From Caulobacteraceae bacterium (GTDB lineage: Bacteria > Pseudomonadota > Alphaproteobacteria > Caulobacterales > Caulobacteraceae): 64,000 nt of DNA. The number at the start of each line of letters is the position of its first letter. Position 1 is the stretch's first letter. The stretch spans positions 1 to 64,000 of the forward strand of contig CANJLK010000005.1 in the NCBI GenBank assembly GCA_947475465.1, given 5' to 3'. Positions 55,454-62,877 of this stretch are shown here, piece by piece. The notes beneath the pieces are model-generated. The model did not search any database. It saw only the letters and a program-made list of their open reading frames with translations, and had not been told where the DNA came from. A program made the translations under genes and the position numbers.

Positions 55454-55873
55454 ATGGACGAGAAGTCGGAAGTCATCGAGATGACGGCGGACATTGTTTC
55501 CGCCTATGTGGGCAACAATTCGGTCACCGCGGCCGATCTGCCGGCCCTGATCCAAAGCGTGCACCGTGCGCTTTCCGGTATTTCCACCGGCAGCGAGACG
55601 GTTGAAGTGGCGCCGAAGGAACCGGCCGTTCCGGTCCGCCGCTCCATCACCCCCGATTTCCTGATCTGCCTGGAAGACGGGCGCAAGTTCAAGTCGCTCA
55701 AGCGGCACCTGCGCACCAAGTACAACATGAGCCCGGAAGAGTACCGGGCGAAGTGGGGCCTGGCCAAGGACTACCCGATGGTCGCCCCCAACTACGCCAA
55801 GGCGCGTTCGGACCTGGCCAAGCAAATGGGCCTGGGCCAGGGCGGCCGCCAGGCGCCGCGCAAGAAGCGCTAA
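55454..55873 (+). CDS. MucR/Ros family transcriptional regulator
   Basis: About 139 aa. N-terminal [16 protein letters not shown] and [12 protein letters not shown] are MucR hallmarks (oligomerisation). The Ros-type zinc-finger region is [21 protein letters not shown] followed by [12 protein letters not shown]. Ligand positions Cys72, Asp75 and His85 are kept, while the place of the last His is Lys89-Tyr90. The C-terminus is basic ([10 protein letters not shown]). MucR proteins in Caulobacter control cell-cycle genes with SciP and CtrA. ATG 55454 is chosen over ATG 55445 for spacing to GGAA. A clear terminator follows. Confidence 0.9.
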   Translation: MDEKSEVIEMTADIVSAYVGNNSVTAADLPALIQSVHRALSGISTGSETVEVAPKEPAVPVRRSITPDFLICLEDGRKFKSLKRHLRTKYNMSPEEYRAKWGLAKDYPMVAPNYAKARSDLAKQMGLGQGGRQAPRKKR

Positions 55874-55903
55874 GCCCCAACCCGACTTCGGTCTGTTGAC
55901 GAG

Positions 55904-55935
55904 ACGCCCGTCGGCTTCGGCGGGCGTTTTCGTTT
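55904..55935 (+). terminator. Intrinsic terminator after mucR
   Basis: ACGCCCG-TCGGCTTCGG-CGGGCGT followed by TTTCGTTT, 30 nt after the mucR stop. Confidence 0.85.
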
Positions 55936-56002
55936 GGCCCACTGAATTTCTGGTTGCAGACGGACCGTTTTGGAGTCCCTGACGCGATTTCCCCTTGCCG
56001 CC

Positions 56003-56039
56003 GATTCGCGCAATCGCGATAACTGATTCGTAGTGATTC
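56003..56039. promoter_or_regulatory. Cluster of three GANTC (CcrM-type) sites before the PAS gene
   Basis: GATTC occurs at 56003-56007, 56025-56029 and 56035-56039, within 62 bp of the ATG at 56065. In Caulobacterales GANTC is methylated by CcrM and read by GcrA at cell-cycle promoters. Density is well above chance for a GC-rich region; function here is inferred. Confidence 0.4.
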
Positions 56040-56064
56040 CAAATCGTTAACAGGGCTTCTGCAC

Positions 56065-56550
56065 ATGTCGGCGCAGATCGGGGCCCCTGCCGCGGCCGCC
56101 CGCGCGCATGAGGAGCTGTTCGCCTACTGGTGCTCCCTTCGGGAGGGCGCGCGGCTGCCCGCGCGTCGCGACCTCGATCCGGCGGGTATGAAGCGCCTGC
56201 TCCCCACCATCAGCCTGATCGACGTAAGGCGCGATCCGCTGGAATTCCGCGTGCGGCTGGCCGGCACCGGCCTCTATGGCGTCTACGGGCGCGAGATCAC
56301 CGGCAGGCGGCTCACGGACATCTACAACGTCGCCGCGGCGGACTACTGGAAGTTCGAACTGGGGCGGGTCGTGCGCGAAGGCCGGCCGGCTGCGGGGGTG
56401 CATAACCTGGCCTGGCGCGGGGCCTCGCACCTGTCGATCCTGTGGCTGCGCCTGCCGCTGGCCGGCAATGGCCGCGACGTGGACATGATCCTGGGTTTCG
56501 ACGCCGTGGTCGGCATGGGCCAGGCGTCGAGCGGCATCAGGGCTGCCTGA
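56065..56550 (+). CDS. Single PAS-domain protein (PAS_5 type)
   Basis: About 161 aa with no output domain. The PAS_5 pattern is clear: LPARRDLDPAGMKRLLPTISLIDV, then LEFRVRLAGTGLYGVYGREITGR and a final strand DVDMILGFDAVVGM. Alphaproteobacterial proteins of this kind are soluble sensors or adaptors (MopJ of Caulobacter is one example of a single-PAS regulator, not necessarily orthologous). Start ATG 56065, weak ribosome site. Three GANTC sites in its promoter region hint at cell-cycle timing. Convergent with the YceI-like gene. Confidence 0.82.
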   Translation: MSAQIGAPAAAARAHEELFAYWCSLREGARLPARRDLDPAGMKRLLPTISLIDVRRDPLEFRVRLAGTGLYGVYGREITGRRLTDIYNVAAADYWKFELGRVVREGRPAAGVHNLAWRGASHLSILWLRLPLAGNGRDVDMILGFDAVVGMGQASSGIRAA

Positions 56551-56569
56551 AGGGACCGCGTCCCGCGGC

Positions 56570-57211
56570 CTACTTCTTTTCGAATTCAACCTCGAAGATC
56601 ACCTCGACGTCGTCGCTGGTGAACTGGTTCAGGATGAAGTTGCTGAGGCCGAAGTCGGAGCGCTTGATCCGCGTGGAGCCCGAAAAGCCAAGCCGCGTGC
56701 CGAGGGGCGCAACGCCGTGTCCGGCGCCGGCGAAAGTGAGGTCCAGCGTCACGCGCCGGGTGACGCCGTGGAACGTCAGGTCGCCGCTCATGGCCCCCTT
56801 GCCGTCCTGGCCCTGGACGTCCGTCGAGACGAAGCTGATCACCGGGTATTTCTCAGGCTCGAAGTAGCCGGCGATCTGGCGGTCGAAGGCCGTGTCGCTG
56901 GTGTCGACGGACTTCGGATCGACGGTGAAGGTCGCCCGGGTCGCCTGCCAGTCGGCGGGGTCATAGGTGAAGCTGCCGTCCAGTCCGTCGAAGCGCAGGG
57001 TATAGTGCGAGAAACCCATGTGCAGGATCCTCACCGTCAGGCTGGCGTGGCGCTTGTCGAGGACATAGGCGCCTGCCGGAACCTTGGCCGGATCCTGCGT
57101 GGATGGGTTGGCCCAGGCCGGAAAGGCGCAGGCGGCCGAAAGGACCAGCGCGGCGGCGAGCGTCGGGACGATCGAAGGGCCCCGGCCGCCGTCTGTCCGC
57201 AGGCCAGGCAT
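56570..57211 (-). CDS. YceI-family periplasmic lipid-binding protein
   Basis: About 213 aa with a signal peptide ending in CAFPAWA. The mature lipocalin-like fold begins AGAYVLDKRHASLTVRILHMGFS and has FDGLDGSFTYDPAD, TFTVDPKSVDTSD, EKYPVISFVSTDV and DLTFHGVTRRVTLDL, all standard for YceI. The family binds isoprenoid or amide lipids in the periplasm. ATG 57211 is taken; a GTG lies at 57214. Follows the outer-membrane barrel gene by 4 nt, so both are one operon. Confidence 0.92.
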   Translation of the reverse strand: MPGLRTDGGRGPSIVPTLAAALVLSAACAFPAWANPSTQDPAKVPAGAYVLDKRHASLTVRILHMGFSHYTLRFDGLDGSFTYDPADWQATRATFTVDPKSVDTSDTAFDRQIAGYFEPEKYPVISFVSTDVQGQDGKGAMSGDLTFHGVTRRVTLDLTFAGAGHGVAPLGTRLGFSGSTRIKRSDFGLSNFILNQFTSDDVEVIFEVEFEKK

Positions 57212-57215
57212 CACG

Positions 57216-57938
57216 TCACGGCTTGCCGGGTCCGAAGGCGTAGCGGAGGCTGACGAAGACGCTTCGGGTCTTGTAGTTGAACTGACTGATTTCCCGGCCC
57301 GCGACGCTGCCGGGGAAGCTGAAGTCGCCTGCGGCGCCCTTGATCCGGGCGTCCAGCGCCAGGGAAAGCTTCGGTGTCACCGCATAGGACACGCCTGCGA
57401 TGCCCTGCCAGCCCAGCCGGATGCTCTCCGAATCGTAGACGGTCGGCACGGCCTGGGTGGGAATCCGGAAGTTGTCGCCCCACTGTACCTGGGTGGGGCC
57501 CAGGCCCGCGCCGACAAAGGGGGTGATCGGGGTCCCGGTGTCGAAGTCGTAGAGCAGGTTGATCATCGCCGAGGTGTCCCACTGGGTTCCCACCCAGGGC
57601 GATGTCTTGTTGAAGGTGGTGACCTTGCCGACGCGGCCGCTCAGCTCGGCTTCGGCGCGCAGGCCCGAAGGCCATTTGTAGCCCACCGCGGCCACGCCGC
57701 CCCAGCCACGCTTCCACTGCGAACTGACCTTGAAGCCTGTGATGACGAGATCGATGTCGGGCATTTTGTCATAGCCGCCGCCAAGCGCGACATAGGGTCC
57801 GGATGCGCTTTGAGCCGCCGCCGGATCTGGCGCTAGGGCCGTCAAGGCGACGACAGCCAGGCCAGCAATTCCTAATCGGCGCCCGTTCGCGCCAATCGCC
57901 CCATCCTGGCCGGGCCGGCCCTGCACAAATCCCCGCAT
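57216..57938 (-). CDS. Outer-membrane beta-barrel protein (OmpA-like barrel)
   Basis: About 240 aa. Signal peptide (RRLGIAGLAVVALTALAPDPAAAQ), then an 8-strand barrel pattern: GPYVALGGGYDKMPDIDL, RGWGGVAAVGYKWPSGLRAE, ITPFVGAGLGPTQVQWG, WQGIAGVSYAVTPKLSLALD and the last strand SVFVSLRYAFGPGKP. No C-terminal OmpA peptidoglycan domain. Such proteins may be structural or small porins. First gene of an operon with the YceI protein, which suggests an envelope lipid or stress role. Confidence 0.8.
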   Translation of the reverse strand: MRGFVQGRPGQDGAIGANGRRLGIAGLAVVALTALAPDPAAAQSASGPYVALGGGYDKMPDIDLVITGFKVSSQWKRGWGGVAAVGYKWPSGLRAEAELSGRVGKVTTFNKTSPWVGTQWDTSAMINLLYDFDTGTPITPFVGAGLGPTQVQWGDNFRIPTQAVPTVYDSESIRLGWQGIAGVSYAVTPKLSLALDARIKGAAGDFSFPGSVAGREISQFNYKTRSVFVSLRYAFGPGKP

Positions 57939-58097
57939 CGAAATCTTTCCGTCGATTGCCCCGCTGACGACGTGGGCGCCGGGCGCCCGGGGACGGCCAG
58001 GGCCTTGCGTCGTCAGTCCTTAGTGCCGGGACTGGGCTGAATGGTTCAAAGGAAGCCTTCCCGCCGGTCGGTTTCAGCTGCCGTGCGGCGCTTCGCC

Positions 58098-58844
58098 TTA
58101 GAAGAAGTAGGTGAGGCCCAGGACGACCGTGTCGCCCTCAAGCTTTCGCAGGGCGGGATTCAGGGCGTCGGGCGCGGTGTGGATGACCGAGAAACTGAGC
58201 TCGCTGTCCTTGATCCGCTGCGAAACGCCGGCGCTCAGGTCGTAGCGTTCCCGCCGGCTGCCGGGAAACCGTCGGCCCCCCAGCGGCGTCAGGGCGCCGA
58301 CATGGCCGAAGACCCGCGTGTCGTCCGTCGGGCGCACCGCGGCGCTGAGGTCGACGTACAGGGTCTTGACCCGTTGACCGAAGTAGCTCGGCGAATAGTA
58401 GGCGCGGACCGCGACATGGTCGGTGAGGATGCCGGCGTAGGCTTCGGTGTAGTGGAACGAGCGCTTGCCGAACTTGTAGTAGCTGACATTCGAATTGGTC
58501 ACCCCGAAGTCCAGGGCGGGACCCGAGGCCGAGCGCGCGGTGTAGCCGGCGTAGTCGGTGTAGCCCAAGACCCGCGGGCCATAGCGCTGGGTATCGACCC
58601 CCAGCAACGAACCGCCCACGTAGAACCCGGTCGGATGGTCATAGGAGAGATTGACTCCCAGGGTCGGCCGGCTGTCGCTCAGGGATCGGCCGCGATAGCG
58701 GTAGTCCGTCTTCAGCGAAGCGCTGAGGCCGAGCTGGGCCCGCGCCTCGGCTGCGAACGACAGGAGGAACAGGGCGGCGACAACCCCCAGCAGGCGGCCC
58801 AAGGGCAAGGGCCTAGGGTTTCGCGGGTGCGGCGTAGGCGACAT
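58098..58844 (-). CDS. TIGR02001/Gcw_chp family outer-membrane protein
   Basis: About 248 aa. Signal peptide LLGVVAALFLLSFAAEARAQ; mature start LGLSASLKTDYRYRGRSLSDS is the family hallmark, followed by repeated amphipathic strands and a terminal GLTYFF with aromatic end typical of barrels. Function unknown. ATG 58844 lies 32 nt inside the end of the subtilisin-like gene, placing it as the last gene of the sigma/anti-sigma/protease operon. It may be the product needing protease-controlled expression (inference). Confidence 0.85.
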   Translation of the reverse strand: MSPTPHPRNPRPLPLGRLLGVVAALFLLSFAAEARAQLGLSASLKTDYRYRGRSLSDSRPTLGVNLSYDHPTGFYVGGSLLGVDTQRYGPRVLGYTDYAGYTARSASGPALDFGVTNSNVSYYKFGKRSFHYTEAYAGILTDHVAVRAYYSPSYFGQRVKTLYVDLSAAVRPTDDTRVFGHVGALTPLGGRRFPGSRRERYDLSAGVSQRIKDSELSFSVIHTAPDALNPALRKLEGDTVVLGLTYFF

Positions 58845-60084
58845 GCCGCGCGCAGGCGCAAGCGCAGGGCCCGGCGGTCCGCACAAGGCTCGCGCAGGCG
58901 TCGATCCAATGGCGTTCACCCGATTGAGCCACGACGACCAACGGCGCGGCCTTACCGGCGTTCCGCTGCCGGAGCAGCGCAAAAAGTCCGCTGACATGGG
59001 CCGCCGCATAGGAACTCCCGTTCACCAGGTACCAGCGGCCGCCGGGCTGGGTGGCGGGCACGCCGCGGCCCGGAGCGACGAAAACCCCGCCGGGCAGGGT
59101 TCCGGAGAGCTCGTCGCTCACCGCCACCACGCCAGGGTGGGAGGCGGGAAAGCCACCGTCCGGCAAGGCGGCGTCAAAGGCGCCGACCACTGTTATCCCG
59201 CGGCTCAAGGCTGCGTCTAGAAGTTTGCCGAGCAGGGGATGGGCCGGACCGCTAAGGCTCAGATTGATCACGTCGGCCTGGTGGCTGATGGCGAAATCCA
59301 GAGCCTTGGCAAGGCTGAGGGTATTGCAAACGGTGGGCCAGGAATTGCCGGGCTGGGGCGCAGTCTGCCAGCAGGCGCGCAGGGCCATCAGCCGCGCACG
59401 GGGCGCAATACCCACAATGCCGGCGCTGTTGTTGGCCCGTGCGGCGATGACGCCTGCCACCGCGGTGCCATGCTCCTCCGGCGTATCTCCCCGCTCGGGG
59501 ACGAAGTTCCGGGCGACCTCGACCTGGCCAAGGAGGTCGGGGTGGTTGGCCTCGATCAGGCTGTCGATGATGGCCACCCGGACGTTTTCGCCGGTGGCGA
59601 TCTCGTGCAGGTCGGCCAGTTGCCAGAGCCGGTTCGCGGGCTGGGCGGCGAACAGTGGGTCGTTGTAGGGCATCGCGCCGCCCTGGGCGTGGAAGACGGC
59701 CATGGGCTCGGCCCAGGCGACACGGCGGTCCCGCGCAAGCTGGCTGGCGACCTCGGTGGGCTTGCGCCCGGCCGGCACCTCCATGACGTAGCAGTCGACC
59801 CCCAGGACGGGCATGGGCCAGCCGGTCACCAGCGTCAGGCCCTGCTTTCGAGCCAGCCCGGCCGCGAGACGCTGGCGAGCCATTCTGCCCAGCCCGTCGC
59901 CATAGCTTCCGGTGTAGTCCGAGTTTCCACGGAAATGCGCGGGCGGCAGGCGCAGGAAGACCAGGACCTGCTGTGGGAAATCTTCCGTGTCCGGCGCGAT
60001 CTGCCGAGGTGCGGCGAGGCAGCCGCTCGCGGCCGTCAGCCACAGGGCCAGCGCCACAAGGAGGGTGCGCAGCCCCGCCCTCAC
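58813..60084 (-). CDS. Subtilisin-like S8 serine protease with pro-domain
   Basis: About 423 aa, exported: signal LRTLLVALALWLTAASGC, with Cys22 a weak lipobox candidate. Residues ~38-130 form an I9/fervidolysin-like pro-domain (VLVFLRLPP; VDCYVMEVPAGRKP; RVAWAEPMAVF). The catalytic domain has Asp174 (VAIIDSLIEANHPDL), His205 (EEHGTAVAGVIAA) and Ser358 (NGSSYAAAHVSGLF). The oxyanion Asn region usually AAGN reads GAFDAA. The C-terminus carries clustered cysteines (CACACARH). GTG 60084 overlaps the anti-sigma stop as GTGA, so it is translationally coupled to the regulator. Target could be the anti-sigma factor or surface proteins. Confidence 0.85.
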   Translation of the reverse strand: MRAGLRTLLVALALWLTAASGCLAAPRQIAPDTEDFPQQVLVFLRLPPAHFRGNSDYTGSYGDGLGRMARQRLAAGLARKQGLTLVTGWPMPVLGVDCYVMEVPAGRKPTEVASQLARDRRVAWAEPMAVFHAQGGAMPYNDPLFAAQPANRLWQLADLHEIATGENVRVAIIDSLIEANHPDLLGQVEVARNFVPERGDTPEEHGTAVAGVIAARANNSAGIVGIAPRARLMALRACWQTAPQPGNSWPTVCNTLSLAKALDFAISHQADVINLSLSGPAHPLLGKLLDAALSRGITVVGAFDAALPDGGFPASHPGVVAVSDELSGTLPGGVFVAPGRGVPATQPGGRWYLVNGSSYAAAHVSGLFALLRQRNAGKAAPLVVVAQSGERHWIDACASLVRTAGPCACACARHVAYAAPAKP

Positions 60085-60740
60085 GGCGCGAGACCGGGGT
60101 CGATGGGTTCGGCGAGCAGCACGTCGCCTTCCCGGCGCAGTTGGGCCACGATCGCCGCGCGCCGTGTGGCCGGGGCCCTGATGACATAGGCGCCGGCCGG
60201 CGTCGGGCCGTCCACGAGACGCGCGCCGCCGGCGCCGAGCATCCTGCGGAATTCCGCTTCCGGCGTCGCGGGGCGGAACATCACCAGGACATCGCCGGCG
60301 CCGGGCGCGTCCGCCGCGCCGAGGGCGCGGTATTCCGGGGCTTGGCGGTGGGGCAGGACGAGGGCTGCCGCGAGCGCCACGATCACCGCGAACTGCGCGG
60401 CCACCGCCCAGCCCGACCATCCGCCGCCGCCAGACGGCAGAAGACCGCCCAGGCGTTGGCCCAGGCGTTCGCGAAGTCCCGGGCGCCTGGCGACATCGCG
60501 CGGGCGCAGGCGTCCCTGGAGCGCCGACCAGGCCTGGTCGGCGGTGATCGGCAGTTGCGGCACCTCGGCGGTCAGCCAGCGCTCGAACTTGAGATCTTCC
60601 TGGCACTGCGCGCAAACCCGAAGGTGGGCGTCCACCTGCGCATGTTCCGCGGGATCCAGGCGGCCGGTGGCGTACCAGGGCAGGTTCAGTTGGGCTTCGT
60701 GATGGTCGTCGCCGCGCAGGCGAATAATGCGGTCGGTCAT
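60081..60740 (-). CDS. Membrane anti-sigma factor with zinc finger and pro-domain-like C-terminus
   Basis: About 219 aa. The cytoplasmic N-terminus has the anti-sigma zinc motif H39-x3-C43-x2-C46 (AHLRVCAQCQEDL). One membrane helix at ~110-129 (AVAAQFAVIVALAAALVL). The outer part (~148-219) reads VLVMFRPATPEAEF ... AYVIRAPATRRAAIVAQLRR ... VLLAEPID, closely resembling the pro-domain of the adjacent subtilisin-like protease (VLVFLRLPP ... CYVMEVPAGRKPTEVASQLARD ... VAWAEPM). It should bind and silence the ECF sigma factor encoded just upstream. Start ATG 60740, 8 nt after the sigma stop. Confidence 0.85.
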   Translation of the reverse strand: MTDRIIRLRGDDHHEAQLNLPWYATGRLDPAEHAQVDAHLRVCAQCQEDLKFERWLTAEVPQLPITADQAWSALQGRLRPRDVARRPGLRERLGQRLGGLLPSGGGGWSGWAVAAQFAVIVALAAALVLPHRQAPEYRALGAADAPGAGDVLVMFRPATPEAEFRRMLGAGGARLVDGPTPAGAYVIRAPATRRAAIVAQLRREGDVLLAEPIDPGLAP

Positions 60741-60748
60741 CGTGCGTC

Positions 60749-61300
60749 TCACAGCCAATCCGTCATCGCGCCGCCCAGCCGGGTCCGCAGTTGCCGACGG
60801 GCATGGAACATCCGCGTCTTAACGGTGTCGACAGGGCAATCCATGATGTCGGCGATCTCCCGGTAGCCCATCTCGTGGAAGTAGGAGAGGTCCACGACGG
60901 TGCGGTGGTCCTTCGACAGTCCCGCCAGAGCGCCCAGCAGAATCTGCTGTTGCTGGCGCTGTTCGAGGCCGTCTTCGGGGCTGACCTCGTCGCTTTGCCG
61001 CAACTCGGCCTGTTGGTCTTCCAACGGAACGTCCTGTCGCCGCATCGCCTTCAACGCCTTCCGGTAGGCGATCGCGAAGATCCAGGTGGAGAGCTTGCTG
61101 CGGCCATTGTAGCTGTCCGGCCGGTTCCACACGACGAGCATGGTGTCGTTCAACACCTCCTCGGTCAGGGTCGGCCGCCGGGTCATATTGAGCACGAAGC
61201 GGGTCAGCCGGGGGTGGTAGGCCCGATAGAGCTCCTCGAACGCGCGCAGATCGCCCTGCGAGACGCGGTGAAACAGGACCGCCTCCTCGCGCAAATCCAA
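60749..61300 (-). CDS. ECF RNA polymerase sigma factor
   Basis: About 183 aa. Region 2: FEELYRAYHPRLTRFVLNM, EEVLNDTMLVVWNRPDSY and SKLSTWIFAIAYRKALKAMR. Region 4: LLGALAGLSKDHRTVVDLSY, HEMGYREIADIMDCPVDTVKTR. The first conventional start is TTG 61300. However, AGGAGG (61353-61358) is placed ideally for a CTG at 61348 in the same frame, which would add 16 residues. Operon order is sigma, anti-sigma, protease, outer-membrane protein; an RTX gene is divergent. The signal it answers is not evident. Confidence 0.92.
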   Translation of the reverse strand: MDLREEAVLFHRVSQGDLRAFEELYRAYHPRLTRFVLNMTRRPTLTEEVLNDTMLVVWNRPDSYNGRSKLSTWIFAIAYRKALKAMRRQDVPLEDQQAELRQSDEVSPEDGLEQRQQQQILLGALAGLSKDHRTVVDLSYFHEMGYREIADIMDCPVDTVKTRMFHARRQLRTRLGGAMTDWL

Positions 61301-61648
61301 CTGTGCGGCCAGCCTGGGCTGGCCCGCGGCCGCGTTCTCGCTCGCCAGCTTATCCTCCTCTTCCCGTTACCGGTTAGTGCCCGCCGACCGCCGAACGGTT
61401 CAATCCGGGGACCGTGGGGCGAGAGAATTTCCATTCCTCCAAACGGTCGGCGGCCAGCCTGAACCTTTTCCGCGGCCCGGGGAATACACCCCTGGCGACC
61501 CCCGAGGTGCGCAGACCAGCGCGCCCCCGAGACGCCAAAGCGGGCCTTCCAGGGGCTCCCGCGACGCTGTGCGCATACCTTGGCGCCTTCCGAGTGCGGC
61601 CGTTCACGGCCCGGCAGGTCCAACAGATGAAACGGGGCAGGAGGACCA
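61301..61648. promoter_or_regulatory. Divergent promoter region between ECF sigma and RTX genes
   Basis: The hexamer TGAACC occurs once towards each gene: on the minus strand at 61402-61397 (towards sigma) and on the plus strand at 61460-61465 (towards the RTX gene). Both resemble ECF -35 elements (GAAC core). Candidate -10 areas lie 16-17 nt further (plus strand GAATAC near 61482). RTX ribosome site is CAGGAGGA just before 61649. Shared control by the ECF factor is inferred. Confidence 0.4.
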
Positions 61649-62695
61649 ATGTCTATCTACAGCTTTCAGGCGATCACCACGGCGCAGGCTGCGGCCTATA
61701 GCGGCGCGGCGGACAGCCTCAACTTCGGTGCGGGACAGGCCAACCAGGTCACTGTCGCCTACCAGGGAACGCCCGAACAGGTGATCATCAGCTTCAACGG
61801 GCAGTCCATGAACTTCGGGACCGGGGTCTACGGCGACCTGGACCTGAAGTTCGACAACGGCGGCATGGTCTTCGCCGGCGGCACGGGCGCCGACAGCGCG
61901 GTCGGATCGGCCGCGGGCGACGCGATGTTCGGCGGCGCGGGCGGCGACACGCTCAACGGCGGCGCCGGCGCGAACATCATTCAGGGCAACCAGGGTGCGG
62001 ACTCTCTGGTCGGCGGAAGCGGCAGCGATACGATCTATGGCGGCCAGGACAACGATACGATCGTGCTGGGGACGGGCGCCGCCGAAGCCAACTTCACCAA
62101 CGGTAACAAGGGCGACGACACCATCACCGCCTCCAACGGCGCCGACATCGTGCTGGGCGGCCAGGGCAATGACCTGATCACCGGCGGATCGGGGGGCGAC
62201 ATCCTCACCGGTAACCTCGGGGACGACACCATCGTCGGCGGCGTCGGCGCGGACACGATCACCGGCGAGGGCGGCTATGACGTCATGACCGGCGGCGCCG
62301 GCGCCGACGTTTTCGTCTTCGCGGCGGGAACCTCGGATGTCAGCAATCCCCTGGCGGACCGGATCCGGGACTGGTCGGCGAGCGACCGCATCGGCCTTCC
62401 TGTCCACGGCGGCTATGCCGAACTGGCGAACCCGGGGGCGACCGCGGCCGCCCCGCCGGTCTCCGATCCCTATGGCGACTACTCCTATCCGACCGCCACC
62501 AGCGATGAGTTCACCACGGCGACTGACACCGCCAATGGCGCCATGTCGGTCAACCACGCGCTCCAGATCGTGGCGGTCCAGAACAGCGGGGACGTGACGG
62601 TGTATGTGGATACCAACGGCGACCATGTGGTCGATCTGGCCGTGGTGCTGCTGAACGCCTCGCTGGCCCAGATCGACGGCACCAACTTCGTCTAG
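61649..62695 (+). CDS. RTX-type calcium-binding repeat protein
   Basis: About 348 aa, acidic, without a Sec signal. Residues ~85-230 contain nonapeptide repeats GGxGxDxxx (GGAGGDTLNGGAG, GGSGSDTIYGGQDNDTI, GGQGNDLITGGSGGDIL, GGVGADTITGEGGYDVM), which wind into a calcium beta-roll, ending in GAGADVFVFAAG. The following ~100 residues resemble the C-terminal secretion domain of type I (ABC) exported proteins. Start ATG 61649 after CAGGAGGACCA. Divergent from the ECF operon. Likely a surface or secreted protein; no T1SS genes are in the window. Confidence 0.88.
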   Translation: MSIYSFQAITTAQAAAYSGAADSLNFGAGQANQVTVAYQGTPEQVIISFNGQSMNFGTGVYGDLDLKFDNGGMVFAGGTGADSAVGSAAGDAMFGGAGGDTLNGGAGANIIQGNQGADSLVGGSGSDTIYGGQDNDTIVLGTGAAEANFTNGNKGDDTITASNGADIVLGGQGNDLITGGSGGDILTGNLGDDTIVGGVGADTITGEGGYDVMTGGAGADVFVFAAGTSDVSNPLADRIRDWSASDRIGLPVHGGYAELANPGATAAAPPVSDPYGDYSYPTATSDEFTTATDTANGAMSVNHALQIVAVQNSGDVTVYVDTNGDHVVDLAVVLLNASLAQIDGTNFV

Positions 62696-62703
62696 TCGTG
62701 GCG

Positions 62704-62877
62704 ATGGATTCGAGCGGCGGGCGGGCAAACCTGCGCAGGCGAAACCTCCCGGCCGTCGGACCGGCAGGATATCGTCGGTCCGTCCACGCCCTCAAGGCGG
62801 TAATCACCGCCCTGACATGGTGGGGAATAGCCGTGATGGCGGGCGGCGTCGTCTGCAGCGTCTGGGGAATTGGCTAG
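62704..62877 (+). CDS. Possible small membrane protein (57 aa)
   Basis: Open frame from ATG 62704 to TAG 62875-62877. The N-terminal half is basic (NLRRRNLP, GYRRSVHALK) and the C-terminal half is one hydrophobic segment (VITALTWWGIAVMAGGVVCS). Third codon positions are mostly G or C, as in real genes here. The stop overlaps the sufE stop in a CTAG. No ribosome site and no recognisable family, so this is tentative. Confidence 0.35.
   Translation: MDSSGGRANLRRRNLPAVGPAGYRRSVHALKAVITALTWWGIAVMAGGVVCSVWGIG

Noticed and set aside
61900..62330. GGCGG-rich short DNA repeats that could suggest a tandem repeat or CRISPR-like array
   Set aside because: They encode the glycine/aspartate nonapeptides of the RTX protein; spacing follows codons and no array structure exists.
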